A stretch of DNA of 64,000 bases from Paraburkholderia sabiae (lineage in GTDB: Bacteria > Pseudomonadota > Gammaproteobacteria > Burkholderiales > Burkholderiaceae), in NCBI RefSeq assembly GCF_030412785.1, contig NZ_CP125296.1:1054001-1118000 (forward strand), given 5' to 3'. The translations under genes and the position numbers were made by a program. Each line of letters opens with the position of its first letter. The first letter of the stretch is position 1. Under the pieces are notes generated by a model. The model was not told where the DNA came from and ran no database searches. It saw only the letters and a list, made by a program, of their open reading frames with translations. Below, one piece after another: positions 1-9,918 of the stretch.

Positions 1-251
1 CCTGGCTGCAGACCGATTCTGCTCAGGACATGATCGATCTTTTTCAGTTGCGCGGTGGCGAGGTCTTCATCGCCGTTTTCAAACCGGGCGCACGAATAGA
101 CCATTCGAGGGTCAAGCCACATCGCGTAGTAGTCGTTGGGAACGTCGAGCAGATGGCGCTCGCGTTCCGATGGCTGCGCTCGCTGTGCGGAAACGTTTAT
201 GCGCGCACGAACCTCGTTGACCCATCGCGTGATCTTTCCGTTTTCGTACAT
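1..251 (-). CDS. Cyclopropane-fatty-acyl-phospholipid synthase-like methyltransferase, N-terminal part (cut by window edge)
   Basis: About 83 codons are readable before the frame leaves the window. The stretch around residues 37-65 (asparagine-aspartate-tyrosine-tyrosine, then WLDPRMVYSC, then a GDEDL segment) matches the entry region of the CFA synthase family, which methylenates unsaturated acyl chains of membrane phospholipids with S-adenosylmethionine. The SAM-binding site and catalytic residues lie outside the window. The ATG at 251 was chosen because a GGAGA box sits about 6 nt upstream. It begins 28 bp after the stop of the CLC channel gene on the same strand, so the two are probably co-transcribed. 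The resemblance is from memory; another CFA-family methyltransferase is possible. Confidence 0.72.
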   Translation of the reverse strand, partial: MYENGKITRWVNEVRARINVSAQRAQPSERERHLLDVPNDYYAMWLDPRMVYSCARFENGDEDLATAQLKKIDHVLSRIGLQP

Positions 252-278
252 CTGTCTGTCTCCAGCGGGATAAATGCT

Positions 279-2099
279 TCAGTGCTCCACGTCGGCATGC
301 TCGCCCGGTGCATCCTGACGCTTGTTGGTCGGTGCAAAACGCTCGCTTCGCGGAACCCACACACGGCGAAATTGCTCGAGCTCGCGTTCCTCGGCGAACA
401 CGGAGAGTGATGGTTTGACCAGATCGTGTCGGGAAACAATGCCGAGCAGGCGATGCGTTTTCTCGCTTTCGACGACGGGAACGCGGTCAAGGCCGGTGAT
501 GGCGAGTCGCGCGGCCACGTTTCTGCATGTCTCACCGGGCAGTGCAATTTCGAGCTTCGCATGCGCGAAGAGCATGCCGAGCTGCATATCGCCTCTCGCG
601 GCCGATACCGCGTCAAGGAGTGCGCGATCCGCCATGCCGACAAGAAGACCGGAAGCAACAACAGGATAGGCGCGATACTTCTGGCCCGGGCCGAAATGAT
701 GGCGAAGCGCATCCGCAACGCTTACGTTTGCATCGATGGTCTGGACGGCACGTGTCATGACCTCGTCGACATAGTGTCGTTCGAGCGGGTCGATGCTGTA
801 TTCGCGATAGATGTGATAGCCGCGGCGAGCAATCTTTTCCGTGAGGATCGAGCGCCGCATGAACAGGACGGTAAAGCCGTAGGCGACGGCCGAAGCCGCC
901 AGCAGCGGGAGCAGGGCGTTGGCATCGCCAGTCAGTTCGAACGCGAACACGGCTGCCATCACGGGCGCGCGCATCATGCCGCCGAGCGCGGCAGCCATGA
1001 AAATGAGCGGCCACACGGCAGGTTCGCCGCCCGGCATATAGGGCGCGGCAAGCGCGCCCACGCCGGCGCCCATCATCAGCAATGGCGCGAGCACACCGCC
1101 CGACGTGCCCGAGGCGAGCGCGATCACCCAGATCACGGCCTTGACGAGGACGATCGAGATAACAGCCTGCACGGCAAGGTGGTTTTGCAGCAGATCACCG
1201 ATAACGTCGTATCCGACGCCGAGCGTGCGCGGCTGGCAGTATCCGCCGATCCCGACAGCGACCGCGCCCAGCGCCGGCCACCACATCCAATGGATGGGCA
1301 GTCTGCCGAAGAGATCTTCCACTTTGTAGAGCCACGTCGACAGACCCCATGAAAGTGCACCGGCGATCAATCCCGCGACGGCCGACGAAACCATGCCGAG
1401 CGGGCCGAGCGGAAGCGTCTGCAAGGGGAAAAGTGGACCGCTGCCCAGAAGCAGCGGCCGCGTAAAGCCCGCCACGGCACACGCGATAGCAACGGGCAGG
1501 AGGCTGCGAGGACGCAACTCGAAAAGCAGCAACTCGATTGCCAGCAGCACGGCGGCGACAGGTGTGCCGAATACGGCGGTCATGCCGGCTACCGCGCCCG
1601 CCACCAGCAGCGCCTTGCGTTCGGCGCTCGAGAGGTGAAAGTACTGCGCGACGAGTGAACCGATTGCGCCGCCCGTCATGATGATCGGCCCTTCGGCGCC
1701 GAAAGGCCCGCCGCTTCCGATAGCAATCGCTGAAGCGAGCGGCTTGAGGATCGCTACTTTGGGGGACATCTTGCTCTTGCCGAACAGAATCGCTTCGATC
1801 GCCTCGGGTATGCCGTGGCCGCGAATCTGCTCCGAACCAAACCGCGCGATCAATCCGACCAGCAGGCCGCCGATCACGGGCACGGCAATAACGGCGAGCC
1901 CGAGCGTGTTCTGCGACGGAGAATGGTTTGCCGTCGACGCCGTCTGGAAGAAAAACAGGTTGGTGAAGAAGCGGATGAGATGCAACAGGAAGTCCGCCGC
2001 GACGGTGCTCAGCACGCCGCCGACAGCCGCGATGGCACTGATTCGCAGAAGCCGGACGTCCGTCGCGAAGTCGCCTTTGTGCTCGCTTTGCTCACTCAT
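279..2099 (-). CDS. CLC-type chloride channel or Cl-/H+ antiporter with C-terminal CBS pair
   Basis: A 606-residue polytopic membrane protein. The CLC selectivity-filter signatures are visible: a GHGIPE segment near residue 95, a GAEGP segment near residue 134 carrying the gating glutamate, and a GGVLAP segment in the second half. After the last membrane helices, about 180 residues begin with a typical CBS entry (VDEVMTRAVQTI) and contain two CBS repeats, which in this family sense nucleotides or regulate gating. The family moves chloride across the inner membrane, as a channel or in exchange for protons; which mode applies is not clear here. Length is normal for a CLC with CBS domains. It is followed closely by the CFA synthase-like gene. 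Confidence 0.92.
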   Translation of the reverse strand: MSEQSEHKGDFATDVRLLRISAIAAVGGVLSTVAADFLLHLIRFFTNLFFFQTASTANHSPSQNTLGLAVIAVPVIGGLLVGLIARFGSEQIRGHGIPEAIEAILFGKSKMSPKVAILKPLASAIAIGSGGPFGAEGPIIMTGGAIGSLVAQYFHLSSAERKALLVAGAVAGMTAVFGTPVAAVLLAIELLLFELRPRSLLPVAIACAVAGFTRPLLLGSGPLFPLQTLPLGPLGMVSSAVAGLIAGALSWGLSTWLYKVEDLFGRLPIHWMWWPALGAVAVGIGGYCQPRTLGVGYDVIGDLLQNHLAVQAVISIVLVKAVIWVIALASGTSGGVLAPLLMMGAGVGALAAPYMPGGEPAVWPLIFMAAALGGMMRAPVMAAVFAFELTGDANALLPLLAASAVAYGFTVLFMRRSILTEKIARRGYHIYREYSIDPLERHYVDEVMTRAVQTIDANVSVADALRHHFGPGQKYRAYPVVASGLLVGMADRALLDAVSAARGDMQLGMLFAHAKLEIALPGETCRNVAARLAITGLDRVPVVESEKTHRLLGIVSRHDLVKPSLSVFAEERELEQFRRVWVPRSERFAPTNKRQDAPGEHADVEH

Positions 2100-2144
2100 G
2101 ATTACCTTGTCTGGTAGCCGAAGATCTGCAGCGTCGAGGGTTAT

Positions 2145-2378
2145 TTATATCATAGTGTGAGGTAATGTGCTGCGTGTCGAACGTTCTCGCGGGCGGGTAG
2201 CGGCGTGCGATCGCTTGCTGTCCCGCGCAACGGCGAACAGGGCATTGGGTTGCTGTAACGACGCGAGATCGAGGGCATGCCGGCTCTCGGGTGGATACAA
2301 GGTGTTCTGGTATGCGTCCAGATCGGCAATGAGGGCGATCACTTCAGGCTGATCGGGTGACTCGAAAGCGATAGTCAT
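2145..2378 (-). pseudogene. Truncated GNAT-family N-acetyltransferase
   Basis: The first 50 or so residues look like the start of a GNAT acetyltransferase of the type with a YPPESRHALDL segment followed by LFAVARD, the first beta strands of the fold. The frame then degenerates into arginine- and serine-rich sequence and stops after 77 codons, whereas such enzymes are about 150-160 residues. The acetyl-CoA-binding segment (QxxGxG/A) is absent in every frame. The ATG at 2378 is used instead of a TTG two codons upstream. The remnant lies between the CLC gene and the end of the T6SS operon, which suggests an old deletion at this boundary. Confidence 0.6.
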
Positions 2379-2452
2379 GGCCAAGAGGTGGCATCAAGGA
2401 CCGGTTGAGAGGAGAGCATTACGGGATGGAGCTGGGATATGGCCTGAATGCT

Positions 2453-3127
2453 TCAGATTCGTCCGAATATGAGCCTGTATAAAAACAGCATCGGGCGGAA
2501 GGAAACCGGACGAGCGTCCGGGTCCAGGCCAAGACGGACGTGATAGATCACGAACGCGGGGACTTCGCGCCAGCTCGAATAGAGATCCATCACGCGAAAG
2601 GCGTGCGGCCAGGCGCCACAGACCTGTGATGCCCCCGTCCGTTCGAATGCGTAGCGGGCGCGAGCCAGGTGGTAGTACTGCGTGACCAGCAGGACGCGCG
2701 AGAGGTCGTTCGCTCGCATGTAGGCGACAGCGTTGCGAGCCGTAGCCAGCGTGTTGTCGCCTGCACGATCGACGACGATGCGATCGTCCGGCACGCCTTG
2801 TGTCAGCAGGTACTCGCGCATGGCGGCGGCCTCGTCAAGCCCCGGGCCGTCGATACTGCCGCTGACAAGGACCGTGGGACATCCGCCGGATCGGTAGCAT
2901 TGAGAAGCAACGTCGAGGCGAGCGCGGAGGATTGGCTTGGGTGTACCGTTCTCGGCAAGTGCATTGCCGAAGACTACGGCGAGGTCAGCCTGGCCTGTCG
3001 GCATCGTCAAGCCGCGGATGCAAAGACAGATCGCAGCAGTCGTCCATGCGAGTGCGACGAGGATGCCGATGGTCAGCAAACGACGGCGGCCGGTAACGCT
3101 AGCAGTGATCAGTTGTCGTACGGGCAT
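2453..3127 (-). CDS. DUF218 (SanA/ElyC/YdcF-like) envelope protein, last gene of the T6SS operon
   Basis: The protein has one N-terminal membrane segment (about residues 17-38) and a DUF218 fold. The conserved features are the strand-loop DLAVVFGNAL, the segment around GPGLDEAAAMREYL, the NTLATARNA helix and the QYYHLARA motif. SanA and ElyC of enterobacteria act in envelope integrity, but their biochemical activity is not settled. An in-frame GTG at 3130 immediately precedes the ATG at 3127, and the tssM stop codon overlaps the start (GTGA/ATG arrangement), so it is translationally coupled to tssM. It is not a T6SS core component. A role in wall or envelope accommodation of the secretion machine is only suggested by position. 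Confidence 0.75.
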   Translation of the reverse strand: MPVRQLITASVTGRRRLLTIGILVALAWTTAAICLCIRGLTMPTGQADLAVVFGNALAENGTPKPILRARLDVASQCYRSGGCPTVLVSGSIDGPGLDEAAAMREYLLTQGVPDDRIVVDRAGDNTLATARNAVAYMRANDLSRVLLVTQYYHLARARYAFERTGASQVCGAWPHAFRVMDLYSSWREVPAFVIYHVRLGLDPDARPVSFRPMLFLYRLIFGRI

Positions 3128-6100
3128 CACTGACTGCTATTCGACGGCATTGCAGCGGCATGTCCTGCTGACGGCAAACCCGGCGGCGGACCGCTGTCAG
3201 GAAGACCGAACACCGGCATCGAATTCGGGCAGCGGAAAGTACTCAGCACATCACCTGTAAGCGGATTGGCGACGCTTCCGGCGCTCGCAATATCGAGCAC
3301 GGCCTTGCGTCCATCCAAGTCGAAGGCAACACGCGTGCGGCCGGGCGTGGCGGTCTGGATGACTTGCCCTTTACGCAACAGACGCATCAGTGCCCACGGA
3401 CCATCCGTCGCGATCGTCGACGTGTCGACATGGATACGCGGATTCGCGGTCAGCTCCGCATGCACACCGCCGCGCGGGCCTGGCCAGTTCACCGGAAACG
3501 GAGCGACGGGGCCATGCTGGTACTGCATGCTCTGACCATCGATGTCGATCGCAAGCGTCGTCACAGTCGGATCGAGTTCGGGCACGCGGATATCGGCTTT
3601 CCACTGGAGCTGCTTGCCCTGATCGCCGAAGAACACATCGCGGATCTGCTTCGCGTGCTGGAACGGTTCGAGGTCCGGTCCCTGGACCGGCTCGGTTGCA
3701 CCGGGCAGCGTCTTGTAGCGCCACGGTTTGGCGGATGTATCGACGAACGGCGCGAGATTCTTCGTGAAGAAATCGTCGATCACGCCGCCTTGCGCAAACA
3801 CGCGCGTGAAGTCGTCGATGCTCACGTCCCGCGTACTATCTGCTGCGAAGGGATAGTTGCCCTCGACGGTCAAGCGGCACGTATCGCTGACCACGGCCTG
3901 CATCTGGCGCGACAGCAACTGGCCAATGCCCTGATTGACCTCGTGCGAGCCTTGCACCGAAAGTCCGAGCAGCACCTCACGGAAGGGCGCGGGCATCGTG
4001 TTGGCCGCCATTTTCAGCTTCGCCGCGGCGTCGCTCGCAGGCGGCATGCTGTTGTTCGCGATTGCGTTGTCGGCAACAGTCAGCGCCGTGTAGTAGTCGT
4101 TGAGCAGACTCGTCACGCCATCGAGTCCGGTCTTGCCGGCCTGCGCGTTCGCGGGCTGGTTCGCTGTCGATGTGTCGCCGTTGCCTGTCACCATCTCGCG
4201 CAGCGCGGCGAAATGGCCGTCGACCAGTTCCCGCTCGATACGTTCTTCCGCGCGGATGCCCAGCGCCTTGTCCGCCTTCTGGCTGAGCTGGTCCGTGGTC
4301 TTCTGCAGGAGCGAGCCATCGCTGGTCGCCAACGATTGCGTGAGCGTCGTTTCATGCACGGCCGCGCGTGCGACGCGAGCGAGAGGCGAATCGGGTGCTG
4401 CGAACTGGCGCAGCACCTGCAGGTTGAAAGCGAGGCTCGTGCCCGCGACGGTGCGGATGTCGCCGAGGAACGCATCCCACTGCTGCGCATATTCCGTGAG
4501 ATAGAGCCGGCGGATCGCTTCCGTCAGTGGATCGTCCGCGCCCGTCACCGTGCTCACGATGTCAGCCGTTTTTTTTTGAGCCGAATCGGACAAACTGCCC
4601 AGATACGAACGTCCCATCACCCACGCATCGTCGTCACGTGCTGCCTGGACGAACTCGGGCAGGCGCTTGTCGAACAGATTGCGATAACCGTCGAACGTGA
4701 AGAGACCCGGCACGCCACGCGAAAGCGGGGCGCCGCTCGCCCGCGTGAACACCGTGCCCGCCTGCGGGCCAACCGCGCGCAACAGCGTGAACTCGTCGGG
4801 CGCTTCCTTCTGCATGTCCGCTTTGGCACGGTCGTAAAGGCGCTGCGTCGCATTGCTGGCATCGAGAAAGGCCCGAGCCTGCTGGATCAGCGCATCGTTA
4901 CGGATCAGCGGCGACTGCACGACACGCTCGCCCGAAAACAGCTGCTCGACGTGTTCGATCATCGACGCGCGGCCGCCGAAAATCGATGCGCTGTCATTCT
5001 TCGCCCAGTCGTCGAGCACCCATGCCTTGATGTCGGTTGCGTTGAACTTCGCCTTGTCGTGAAGCATCAGGTAGACGCGTAACGCGTCGTAGGTGCCCTT
5101 CGCATCCTTGTTCGCCATCGACTGCGCAATGACGTCCTCCAGTCGATGGACGATCGACGGCAGCAGCAGGTTGTCTTCGAGCGCGCGATACGTTTCGCGG
5201 CTCGCATCGACCACGCCCGGCGCGCTGTACAGACCGTACCGGAAAGCGCTGTCGGGGTCGGACAGATCGAGGCCCCGCCAGGTCGGCAGATAGCGTGCCT
5301 CGCTGAGCGTATCAGGCACGGCCTCCGGCTTCGGATCACGATAGAGCTGCGCGACCTTCGCGGCAAGCGCCTGCGTCTTGCGCGCGATGGCGTCCAGATA
5401 GTCACTGTTGTTGCCGAAACTCATACGCAAGCCGATCGCGAGCCATACGAACAGCAGCAGGGCGAGCGCATGACCGAGCAGACGCAGCAGGCGAAAGCGA
5501 TATTCCCAGCGCAGGTTCGGACGCACCAGATGCGCTTCGGGAAACACCACCCGGGTAAACAGGTCATGCAGGAAATAGCCCTGGTGGCTGTCCGATTCGC
5601 TGGCGGCGTGGGCCACCGAACGCTTCAGGCCGGTCGCCAGACGCTGGACGATCGTACGTGGTTCCGCCGTGACCTTCTCGCCGTGCTGCAAGGCGCTCGT
5701 GAAGTAGACGCCCCGCAATGCCATCCGGGACTGGGTATCGTCGTAACGCGAGTCGAGCACGAGTTGCGCAAGCAATTCGGCCAGCGGCGCGGTGAGCGCC
5801 GCAAATGCTTCGGGCAGGACGGCGAGCCGCCGGCGCCGGTCGACGTCGTACTCGTCTTCCAGTCGTGTGTTCACGCCACTGGCGAGTCGCGTCGCGAGCT
5901 GTGTGAGTTCATTGTCGAAGCGGGTGGCGAGATCGCCTTGCGCGGCCTGACCGTTGACGGGCAGCGTAAAGCCCCACATCTGCGCGCGATGTTCCTCGGT
6001 CAGCGAACCGAAGTAATCCGCGAAGCCGGGCAGACGGTCCATCTGCGTGATCAGCAGATAGACCGGGAAGCGGATGCCAAGCACGTTGCGCAGGTCCGCG

Positions 6101-7137
6101 AGCCGATCGCGCAGCGCATCGGCTTCGGCGGCGCGTACGGCAGGATCGGGCGCGGTGAGAACGTCGACGTTGATTGCCAGCACGGCACCATTGATCGGCG
6201 CACGCGGACGGTGGCGGCGCAGCAGACCAAGGAAACCGCGCCATTCGTCTTCATCGACGCGTCGGCGCCAGTCTGCCTCATTGCCCGGGGAAGTGCCTGA
6301 ACTGCCCGACGCGCGTTCTTGCGCACGATCTGTTGCCTTCCCTTCGCCGTCATGTCTGTCAACAGCCGCGGCCAGCGGTTGCATCGACGCGCCATGGCGG
6401 GTGTAGTACCCGGCGGTGTCGATCAATACCGCATCGTTGGTCAGCCACCAGTCGACGTTCCGCGTGCCGAGCGAAGTTTCTGCTGGCCGCGGTGCAGATC
6501 CACCGACAGGAAACGCGAGTCCCGCGTTCAGCAGGGCGCTCGTTTTGCCGGAAGCCGCTGAACCGAGTGCGATATACCACGGCAGTTCGTACAGATAGCG
6601 GGTGCCCTGGAACAGTCGACCGATGCCGCGCGCGCCGGTGCGCATGGACTTCAGGCGCGCGAGCACAGCGTTGAAGCGGGTCTCGATGTCCTTCAGTCTG
6701 CCTGCGGCCGGGGATGCTTCCTTCCTGCTACCGAATGCGAGTGCCTTCTTGAGGAAGTCCTCGTCATCGCGCATTCGCAGAAAAAGCCAGTACAGGCCGA
6801 ATACTGCGAAGACCGCGATGATCGATGCAATGCCGATGACACGTCCCGCGACAGACGCCAGCGGCTCGACATGCCCGAAACTGAGCAGCGGCCCGGCATA
6901 CCAGACGAGCAGGCACAGCAGTGCAACGAAGACGGCGACGGTCGACCGGCCGTTGAGCCAGAGCAGCACGCCAACGAGCAGCAGCGCGATTGCGAGCACG
7001 CGCATGCCTGCGCTCGCGAGCGGCTTCAGCCCGCCGAATGCGACAAACGGTCCGAGAAACCAGATCACCAGTCCGAGGACCACCAGCGCGAGGAACGCGA
7101 GGAACCAGCGCGATACCAGAAACGACAACTTCTTCAT
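3127..7137 (-). CDS. tssM: TssM (IcmF-like) T6SS inner-membrane complex protein
   Basis: At 1336 residues this is a full-length TssM. Hydrophobic segments lie near residues 11-33, 46-60, 66-84 and 100-120. A cytoplasmic domain follows with a Walker A motif at about 192-199 (GSAASGKT) and a DTAGYY Walker B-like segment, then a further membrane helix near residue 560 and a long periplasmic domain. TssM with TssL and TssJ forms the trans-envelope complex that anchors the contractile tail. It starts 25 bp after the tssL stop and its stop overlaps the DUF218 gene. The Walker A is intact, which is not the case in all TssM proteins. Confidence 0.96.
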   Translation of the reverse strand: MKKLSFLVSRWFLAFLALVVLGLVIWFLGPFVAFGGLKPLASAGMRVLAIALLLVGVLLWLNGRSTVAVFVALLCLLVWYAGPLLSFGHVEPLASVAGRVIGIASIIAVFAVFGLYWLFLRMRDDEDFLKKALAFGSRKEASPAAGRLKDIETRFNAVLARLKSMRTGARGIGRLFQGTRYLYELPWYIALGSAASGKTSALLNAGLAFPVGGSAPRPAETSLGTRNVDWWLTNDAVLIDTAGYYTRHGASMQPLAAAVDRHDGEGKATDRAQERASGSSGTSPGNEADWRRRVDEDEWRGFLGLLRRHRPRAPINGAVLAINVDVLTAPDPAVRAAEADALRDRLADLRNVLGIRFPVYLLITQMDRLPGFADYFGSLTEEHRAQMWGFTLPVNGQAAQGDLATRFDNELTQLATRLASGVNTRLEDEYDVDRRRRLAVLPEAFAALTAPLAELLAQLVLDSRYDDTQSRMALRGVYFTSALQHGEKVTAEPRTIVQRLATGLKRSVAHAASESDSHQGYFLHDLFTRVVFPEAHLVRPNLRWEYRFRLLRLLGHALALLLFVWLAIGLRMSFGNNSDYLDAIARKTQALAAKVAQLYRDPKPEAVPDTLSEARYLPTWRGLDLSDPDSAFRYGLYSAPGVVDASRETYRALEDNLLLPSIVHRLEDVIAQSMANKDAKGTYDALRVYLMLHDKAKFNATDIKAWVLDDWAKNDSASIFGGRASMIEHVEQLFSGERVVQSPLIRNDALIQQARAFLDASNATQRLYDRAKADMQKEAPDEFTLLRAVGPQAGTVFTRASGAPLSRGVPGLFTFDGYRNLFDKRLPEFVQAARDDDAWVMGRSYLGSLSDSAQKKTADIVSTVTGADDPLTEAIRRLYLTEYAQQWDAFLGDIRTVAGTSLAFNLQVLRQFAAPDSPLARVARAAVHETTLTQSLATSDGSLLQKTTDQLSQKADKALGIRAEERIERELVDGHFAALREMVTGNGDTSTANQPANAQAGKTGLDGVTSLLNDYYTALTVADNAIANNSMPPASDAAAKLKMAANTMPAPFREVLLGLSVQGSHEVNQGIGQLLSRQMQAVVSDTCRLTVEGNYPFAADSTRDVSIDDFTRVFAQGGVIDDFFTKNLAPFVDTSAKPWRYKTLPGATEPVQGPDLEPFQHAKQIRDVFFGDQGKQLQWKADIRVPELDPTVTTLAIDIDGQSMQYQHGPVAPFPVNWPGPRGGVHAELTANPRIHVDTSTIATDGPWALMRLLRKGQVIQTATPGRTRVAFDLDGRKAVLDIASAGSVANPLTGDVLSTFRCPNSMPVFGLPDSGPPPGLPSAGHAAAMPSNSSQ

Positions 7138-7161
7138 GCTTGAATTCCGATGGGGGTAGGG

Positions 7162-8484
7162 TCAGGGCGTGACCGTGATCTCGACACGGCGGTTCTGCGC
7201 GCGGCCCTGCGGCGTGGCGTTATCGCCGATGGGGTCGTCCTCTCCCTTGCCGATAGCCTCGAGCCGGGCGGCCGGCACGCCTGCCGTCTGCAGCATCTGC
7301 ATGACCTGGGTGGCGCGTTCTTCGGAGAGCGCATCGTTCGATTCGAACTGGCGGCTTTTGATCGGCACGTTGTCGGTGTAGCCAGTGACCGTGACCTTGC
7401 CCGGCACCTTCACCACTTCGTTAGCGATCTTCGCAACCAGCGGCCCGATCGATGCTTTCACGTTGACGCCGCCAGGCGCGAACATCGAGTCGCCGCGGAA
7501 GGTCACCGAGCTATGACGCGCATCCTCGTCGACACTCACCGTGCCGGCCGCGATCTCGTTCTTCAGCAGCTCTTTCAGGTGCGGCAACCGCGGTGCAGGC
7601 GGCGGCGTCAGATGGCCGATGTCGGCGATCTGCTTTTCCACGGCCGCGCCATGGTTGAGCAACTGGTACTTGAACCAGCCGAACAGACCGAGCACGATCA
7701 GCCCCAGCACGACGAACGTGATCCAGACGGGGAAATCGTAGAAAGACATGCGCCGTCCGCGTGCATCGGACTGCACGTGCGGAGAGAGCGCGATCGGCAC
7801 CACACCGCGCTGCGTCTGGATCTCGTTGTAGAGGCGCTGGCGCACGGCGTCGTGCTTGCGGGCACCGTCCGCTTCATGCCGGTAACGGCCCATGAAGCCA
7901 AGGCTCAGAATCCGGTAGATCACTTCGAGCAGGTCGAGGTGTTCGTGCGGCTCGTTCATCAGCCGGCCGATCAGCAGATAGACCTTGTCGCCGCCCTGAC
8001 GGTCCTCCTGGAACTCGGTGGCGAGGCCCTTACGCATCCACTCGACGCCGGTTTCGCGCTTGCCCCAGGTCGTTTGCGTGGCGGCGTCATCGAGCGCCGT
8101 GCACAGGCAGTAGCGCGCGCCGATCATGTGGTCGCGCCGGATATTGGCCTGCTCGCACACCCGCTGGAATACACGCACTTCCTGCTTGAGCAACAGGTGC
8201 AGCTGATCGACAGCCTGCAGGTCAAGCTCGCGGGGCATGTCCGCGAGTGCGCGCAGCAACGGGCGCGCTGCCTCCAGTAACGGGTTCTTTGCCTCTTCGA
8301 TGGCGTGAAGACGGATTGCCTGTGGTTCGCCCGGCGGAATGCCCGCGAGCAGCGTGAGCGGCGGCTCTGCCGGGTTCGGACCTGGTGTAAGGTCACCCGA
8401 TGGTCTTTGCATGCCAGCGTGCCCGGCGCGATCGTCGGGCACGAAGGCGGTGCCGAATGAGGGCAGTCCTCGATCTGGATTCAC
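7162..8484 (-). CDS. tssL: TssL (DotU-like) with C-terminal OmpA-type peptidoglycan-binding domain
   Basis: The 440-residue protein has a proline-rich N-terminus, a cytoplasmic DotU domain (about residues 60-250), a single membrane helix around residues 255-275 and a periplasmic OmpA/MotB-like domain. The last contains the typical GYTDNVPI segment and an NRRVEI motif near the C-terminus. This is the 'extended TssL' form that can bind peptidoglycan itself. Translation most likely begins at the GTG at 8484, preceded by an AGGGGA box. It lies between tssK and tssM, all on the same strand with short gaps. Confidence 0.96.
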   Translation of the reverse strand: MNPDRGLPSFGTAFVPDDRAGHAGMQRPSGDLTPGPNPAEPPLTLLAGIPPGEPQAIRLHAIEEAKNPLLEAARPLLRALADMPRELDLQAVDQLHLLLKQEVRVFQRVCEQANIRRDHMIGARYCLCTALDDAATQTTWGKRETGVEWMRKGLATEFQEDRQGGDKVYLLIGRLMNEPHEHLDLLEVIYRILSLGFMGRYRHEADGARKHDAVRQRLYNEIQTQRGVVPIALSPHVQSDARGRRMSFYDFPVWITFVVLGLIVLGLFGWFKYQLLNHGAAVEKQIADIGHLTPPPAPRLPHLKELLKNEIAAGTVSVDEDARHSSVTFRGDSMFAPGGVNVKASIGPLVAKIANEVVKVPGKVTVTGYTDNVPIKSRQFESNDALSEERATQVMQMLQTAGVPAARLEAIGKGEDDPIGDNATPQGRAQNRRVEITVTP

Positions 8485-8559
8485 TGTGTTCCCCTGATGT
8501 CATGACGAGCGGGCGCTTCCGATGAGAGAAGAGCGCCCGCTTTCTTTCATGCGCGCGCT

Positions 8560-9906
8560 CTATCCGCGCACGCCCCACAGTTCCAGCTTGAGCCCCGGGA
8601 AATCGCCCGCCACGTGCAGCGCAATGCCGCCGTACTGGGCAACCGCTTCCCACAACGGTCCCGTACGCGAGACTTCGTAGTAGACGTATCCGGCGTTGAA
8701 CGGAATCTGCCGCGGCGGCACGGGCAGCGCCTGCAGCGCGATGCCCGGCAGGTGCGAGCGCACCAGATCGGGCAGGCGCTCGGACGGTCCCACTTTCGCC
8801 TGCGTCGCGAACTGCTGGACCAGGGTGTCGGGCGGCATCTGGGCCGACACCGCGAGGACCAGCGAATTGAAACTGCGCATCTCGGCGGGATCGACCACCG
8901 CGTTGCGCATGCCGTATCCCGCCTCGGCGAACGGAATGCTTTGCGCGCTGCGTATCAGCACGGCATTGAGCAGCCAGTGCGTGTCGTCGACGAGCGGCTT
9001 CAGGCACAGATGCGGTTCGATGTGCTGGTACGGCGGATGGGAGTCGAGCGGCCGGCGCGTTTCGAGACGCACATAGGTGGAGAGTTCGCCAGCCATGCCG
9101 AGCAGCAGCGCGTAGACATCGGCGGGCGACGTCGTCGGAACGCGCCGCAGATGTTGCAGCAGCGGCTCGTAGCGATTGAGCGTTTGCAGCAGCAGATAAT
9201 CCGACACCTCGGCAACCGTGCCGGCCTGGCCGTCGCTGCCCGTCAGCCGTCTGGCCAGCGCATCGGCGCGCAGCCGCGTGAGATCGTGGACCTTCGCCAG
9301 CCAGCTGGAGAGCAGTGTGCTCGCGCCGTATCCGGCAACGGGCGGAACCAGGGTGTCGTCGAGTTCAATGCTGCCGTCTGCGCGCAGCGTCTTGACTCGC
9401 GTGAGCGGCAGTCCAATCCACGCATCCGTCAGCTCTTTCTGCGGCAACAGCCGCAGACGCAGATTCGACAGTTGCACGGTCTTCGGACCCTGGCCGATCG
9501 AGTTCGTATCGCGCAGGTCGGTGTCGAAGACGGAATGACGCGCGAGCGAATGGGGAGACTCGTCGAACGTGGTCTCTTCAGCGTTGGGCACGCGGATCGG
9601 CACAGCCAGATGGATGACCTGGTCCAGATGCTCGGAGCGGATCGTCAGCGGCGCGGGCGGCGGGGTGTTGCCCGGTGCGTCGAATGGCGTGCCATCGGCG
9701 AACACGCCGCTGGCGGATTTGACGATCACCTTGCCGAGCGCGAGCGCTTCGGCGTCGATCGCGTAGTGGGAGAACCCGAAGAAAAAGGGCGAGAGGGGCG
9801 CTGCGCGCTTGTGCGCGAAATGTTCGAGATAGCGCTCCTGCTGCTGGAACAGTTGCGGGCGCAGAAAAAGCCCTTCGCTCCAGGTGACCTTGTTATACCA
9901 GCTCAT
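8560..9906 (-). CDS. tssK: TssK T6SS baseplate protein
   Basis: A 448-residue protein with the family's characteristic start (MSWYNKVTWSEGLFLRPQLF), glutamine-rich entry helix and the C-terminal segment ending in LELWGVRG. TssK forms trimers that connect the TssEFG baseplate wedges to the TssJLM membrane complex. The length is standard. It begins 12 bp after the tssJ stop. No unusual residues or domain additions are seen. Confidence 0.96.
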   Translation of the reverse strand: MSWYNKVTWSEGLFLRPQLFQQQERYLEHFAHKRAAPLSPFFFGFSHYAIDAEALALGKVIVKSASGVFADGTPFDAPGNTPPPAPLTIRSEHLDQVIHLAVPIRVPNAEETTFDESPHSLARHSVFDTDLRDTNSIGQGPKTVQLSNLRLRLLPQKELTDAWIGLPLTRVKTLRADGSIELDDTLVPPVAGYGASTLLSSWLAKVHDLTRLRADALARRLTGSDGQAGTVAEVSDYLLLQTLNRYEPLLQHLRRVPTTSPADVYALLLGMAGELSTYVRLETRRPLDSHPPYQHIEPHLCLKPLVDDTHWLLNAVLIRSAQSIPFAEAGYGMRNAVVDPAEMRSFNSLVLAVSAQMPPDTLVQQFATQAKVGPSERLPDLVRSHLPGIALQALPVPPRQIPFNAGYVYYEVSRTGPLWEAVAQYGGIALHVAGDFPGLKLELWGVRG

Positions 9907-9918
9907 GCGTGTGGTCCA

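Noticed and set aside
3364..5082. Long plus-strand frame opposite tssM
   Set aside because: Arginine/histidine-rich shadow of a GC-rich gene; the opposite strand encodes a complete TssM.
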